From: Ruficoccus sp. ZRK36
GTDB lineage: Bacteria > Verrucomicrobiota > Verrucomicrobiia > Opitutales > Cerasicoccaceae
DNA: 64,000 nt
NCBI RefSeq assembly: GCF_019603315.1
Contig: NZ_CP080649.1
Location: 1,193,501 to 1,257,500, forward strand
Reading direction: 5' to 3'
Shown: positions 61,623-64,000 of the stretch, piece after piece
Layout: every line of letters begins with the position of its first letter
Position numbering within the stretch: position 1 is the first letter of the stretch
Position numbers and translations under genes: made by a program
Notes under the pieces: model-generated
The model's database searches: none
What the model was told of the DNA's origin: nothing
What the model saw: the letters and a program-made list of their open reading frames with translations, nothing else

Positions 61623-63458
61623 CTACTCGGTCTTTTCGGGGAAGGCAACCGGGATGTAGTAGGCCTGATTGCGGATGGCCTGGCGTTTGGATTCGGCGTC
61701 GCCGACCCAGTCGAGCGAGTCAAAGAGCGTGATGTAGGCCATGAGCCCGAAGAGCAGCACGACGAAGACCCCGGTCGCAGCCTCGATCAGGCTGCGCGGC
61801 ATGGGGCGGCCAAGCAGCTTCGAGACGGTGGCGATAGTCATGTGCCCGCCGTCGAGGACGGGGATGGGCAGCAGGTTGAGCAGGGCGAGGTTGACGTTCA
61901 GGATAACGGCAAAGGCCAGAGCGGCGCGGAAGCCGTCCCACTTGGTCTCGAAAATGTCCGGGCTGGAAAAGCTGTGCACGAGTCGGCCGATGCCGATGGC
62001 GCCGTTGAGGTCCTTGAAGCCGATGTCCGAGCGCGGGCTGACCAGGCTGCCGAGTACGCGGCCGATCATACGGAGGCTGGCTACGAACTGCTCGGGGGGC
62101 GTGGGGTGGGCGATGATGAGGTCGTCCTGCAGGGAAAAGCCGATCATGGCCATGGTGATCGGGTCGACGAGGGACGCCTGCCAGTCATCAATGCCCTGAA
62201 ATACGTAGTCTTTGCCCTCCTGGCTAAATGTAAGTGCGGGGCCGGGCTCGTCAGCATTGGCGGCAGCGATGAGGGATGAGAGGCTGTTGACGGGCGTGCT
62301 GCCGATGCTCAGCAACGTATCGCCGGGATGGAACTGATCGGCCAGCGGGCTGTTTTCGGCTACATCGAAAAGGATGACACGCGCCTCTGTGTTGGGGGAG
62401 GCGGGGTTACCGCTTTCGCCCGGTTCATACATGGGCATGAACTCGGCGTAGGCCTCGGGCTGGTCGATGGGGGCAAGACGGGCCAGGGGTTTGGTCCAGG
62501 GGACGCTGGCAGGGGAGACCTCAAGGGTGATCGGTTTGCCGTCGCGGATGAGGGCGAGGGTGACGGTTTCGCCGACATGGCCGTCGATATAATCGTTGAG
62601 GCTCCGGAGGTTATAAAGTTTTTCGCCATCCACGGCCTTGATCATGTCGCCGGGCTGGAGGCCCGCCCGCTCGGCGGGAGAGTTGGGCATGATCGCGCCT
62701 ACGCGCAGGTTCTGGGCCGGAGCGATACCGATGCGGCGGATGTCGCGCCCGGAGCGCTCATTGTAGGTCGAGAGCACGGGAAAGGCCTCGATGGGAAGGA
62801 TGTCACCGTCGCGGTCGATGAGGAGCTTGACGCGGGGGTTCCCGGCGGCATCGCGCCCGGAGCCGGTCGCGATCAGCATGGAAATATCCTGAAAGTCGGT
62901 GACGGGCTCACCGTCGATCTGGAGGATGCGGTCACCGGGCTGCAGTCCGGCCTTGGCGGCGGGGGAGGGCACGGAGGTTTCGGCGTCGATGCTCAGCTCA
63001 GGAGTCACGTAGCCGATGACATTGGTCTCAACGGAGCTGCGGGTCGGGGTGCCTGCGACCCACACGGCGGTGGCTAACAGTACGGCCAGCACGAGATTGA
63101 AGAACGGACCGGCGAAGGCCACGATCATCTTGTCGGCGTAGCTGATTGAGGGCAGGGTGTCGGCGTCATCGCTGTCGCCTTCGAGGGCTTTCATGTCCGC
63201 CAGCTGCGGGAGCGCGACGAAGGCCCCAAAGGGGATCCAGCAGAAGCAGTACTCGACGCCGTCTTTGCCGCGCCAGCCGAAGATTTTCGGCCCCAGCCCG
63301 AAGATCGAGAAGCGCTCGACCTTGAGGCCGCGCCATTTGGCGGCCAGAAAGTGCCCGAGCTCGTGGATGATGATGGCTCCGTTGAAAAACAGGATAATCA
63401 GCACCCAGCCCCACGCGTTGGTGAAGAGGTTTTGCAGGAGATTGCCGTCGCCACTCAT
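61623..63458 (-). CDS. rseP: RIP metalloprotease RseP (site-2 protease)
   Basis: A 611-residue inner-membrane zinc protease that cleaves transmembrane substrates such as anti-sigma factors and signal-peptide remnants. The zinc motif HELGH is at residues 32-36 in the first helix, and the third ligand Asp is in NLLPIPVLDGGHMTI. The periplasmic region between the two contains at least three PDZ-like units (AAKAGLQPGDRILQIDGEP; PAERAGLQPGDMIKAVDGEK; PLADQFHPGDTLLSIGSTP), more than the two of E. coli RseP (450 residues). This extra length is the main oddity. It sits between dxr and ispG, a placement conserved in many bacteria. Confidence 0.95.
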   Translation of the reverse strand: MSGDGNLLQNLFTNAWGWVLIILFFNGAIIIHELGHFLAAKWRGLKVERFSIFGLGPKIFGWRGKDGVEYCFCWIPFGAFVALPQLADMKALEGDSDDADTLPSISYADKMIVAFAGPFFNLVLAVLLATAVWVAGTPTRSSVETNVIGYVTPELSIDAETSVPSPAAKAGLQPGDRILQIDGEPVTDFQDISMLIATGSGRDAAGNPRVKLLIDRDGDILPIEAFPVLSTYNERSGRDIRRIGIAPAQNLRVGAIMPNSPAERAGLQPGDMIKAVDGEKLYNLRSLNDYIDGHVGETVTLALIRDGKPITLEVSPASVPWTKPLARLAPIDQPEAYAEFMPMYEPGESGNPASPNTEARVILFDVAENSPLADQFHPGDTLLSIGSTPVNSLSSLIAAANADEPGPALTFSQEGKDYVFQGIDDWQASLVDPITMAMIGFSLQDDLIIAHPTPPEQFVASLRMIGRVLGSLVSPRSDIGFKDLNGAIGIGRLVHSFSSPDIFETKWDGFRAALAFAVILNVNLALLNLLPIPVLDGGHMTIATVSKLLGRPMPRSLIEAATGVFVVLLFGLMAYITLFDSLDWVGDAESKRQAIRNQAYYIPVAFPEKTE

Positions 63459-63630
63459 GGTTTAATCTATCGTTGTCCGCAAAGGTACGGAATGATGGAA
63501 CGGTAAAAAGTCAAAGCGCAGGGTAATATCATGAGCGGGTGGCGTGTGGATGGATGGCGTGGGCAGTCTGGGGCGGCTGACAGCGAGGTGGATACGCTTA
63601 GAACCGCTCCGGGGCGAAAATGTTCGCTGC

Positions 63631-64000
63631 TTATTGGGCAAGGCTGGTGGTCAGCGTGGCGACCTTGTCGGCGGCGATACGGCGGGCCTCGGCATCGGCG
63701 GCCAGCAGGTCGTCGAGGTTGTCCGGGTCGTGGTTAGAGATAGCGGAAAGGGTCTGCTCAATGACGCGCGGGATGTCCAGATAGCCGATGCGGTCGGCCA
63801 CGAAGGCCTCGACGGCGACCTCATTCGAGGCATTAAAGGCGCCGGTGGCGATCCCGCCAGCCAGGGCGGCTTCACGGGCCAGACGCAGGCAGGGGAACTG
63901 TACCTCGTCCGGCGGGCGGAATTCGAGGCTCATCAGCTGCGAAAAGTCGAGGGTGGCGTCCACGCCCACCGCCCGCTCAGGGTAGAGGAGGGTGTGCTGG
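63631..64000 (-). CDS. dxr: 1-deoxy-D-xylulose 5-phosphate reductoisomerase, C-terminal part (5' end outside window)
   Basis: The visible 122 residues are the end of DXR, which converts DXP to MEP at the committed step of the isoprenoid pathway. Frame continues from the window edge through QHTLLYPERAVGVDA, then DATLDFSQLMSLEFRPPDEV, then FPCLRLAREAALAGGIATG and AFNASNEVAVEAFVADRIG, all standard C-terminal DXR motifs. The N-terminal NADPH-binding part is beyond the edge. The stop is at 63631 and rseP begins 172 bases downstream on the same strand. Confidence 0.93.
   Translation of the reverse strand, partial: QHTLLYPERAVGVDATLDFSQLMSLEFRPPDEVQFPCLRLAREAALAGGIATGAFNASNEVAVEAFVADRIGYLDIPRVIEQTLSAISNHDPDNLDDLLAADAEARRIAADKVATLTTSLAQ

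Overview
The window reads as chromosomal DNA from a GC-rich member of the Verrucomicrobiota, most likely the class Opitutae (Puniceicoccales/Opitutales type). The pointers are secreted proteins with PEP-CTERM-like anchors, an N-methylated prepilin ending in an H-x9-DG motif, a TIGR03790 protein, a GreA factor with a long N-terminal extension, and an IspG with the large central insertion. This placement is inferred from gene content; no rRNA is present.

Left arm (1-12.4 kb): a carbohydrate-degradation island. It holds a partial secreted anchor-type protein, a GH28 polygalacturonase-like enzyme, AraC- and LacI-type regulators, a D-2-hydroxyacid dehydrogenase, a lipoprotein of unrecognised family, an H-x9-DG prepilin, a PEP-CTERM protein, a PL6 (alginate lyase/chondroitinase B type) lyase, and a 662-residue protein that fuses a copy of the PEP-CTERM ectodomain to a copy of the lipoprotein's domain. 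A tRNA-Gly(CCC) gene with an encoded CCA closes the island. The lipoprotein/fusion pair is my best candidate for something undescribed.

12.9-19.7 kb: housekeeping. An MBL-fold hydrolase and an RNase D-like exonuclease are coupled on +. On - lies a compact run infC, amidase, crcB, TIGR03790 protein, with fabV upstream.

19.8-28 kb: a HAD phosphatase, then five + strand genes that look like one unit for arginine-dependent acid resistance or agmatine production: DcaP-like porin, AdiC-type arginine:agmatine antiporter, AdiA-type arginine decarboxylase, a PNPOx-like flavoprotein and a second PotE/CadB-like antiporter.

28-36 kb: MATE exporter, CDF transporter, an AraC regulator divergent from a GH2 beta-galactosidase, a hairpin-rich intergenic stretch, and a sugar isomerase/epimerase-like TIM barrel.

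36-43 kb: a TetR/CecR-like repressor divergent from a complete RND tripartite efflux operon, with inverted repeats around the promoter and a leader hairpin.

43-64 kb: an HTH-PBP fusion regulator, MetW, an ArsR-methyltransferase fusion, extended GreA, RsmB, Smr protein, RmuC, an orphan sugar-binding protein, a DUF4886 protein, UvrB, an orphan RHH protein, SucCD, RNase PH, IspG, RseP and the C-terminal part of Dxr. Dispersed short palindromic repeats sit in several of these gaps. No CRISPR array, insertion sequence, integrase or rRNA gene was seen.
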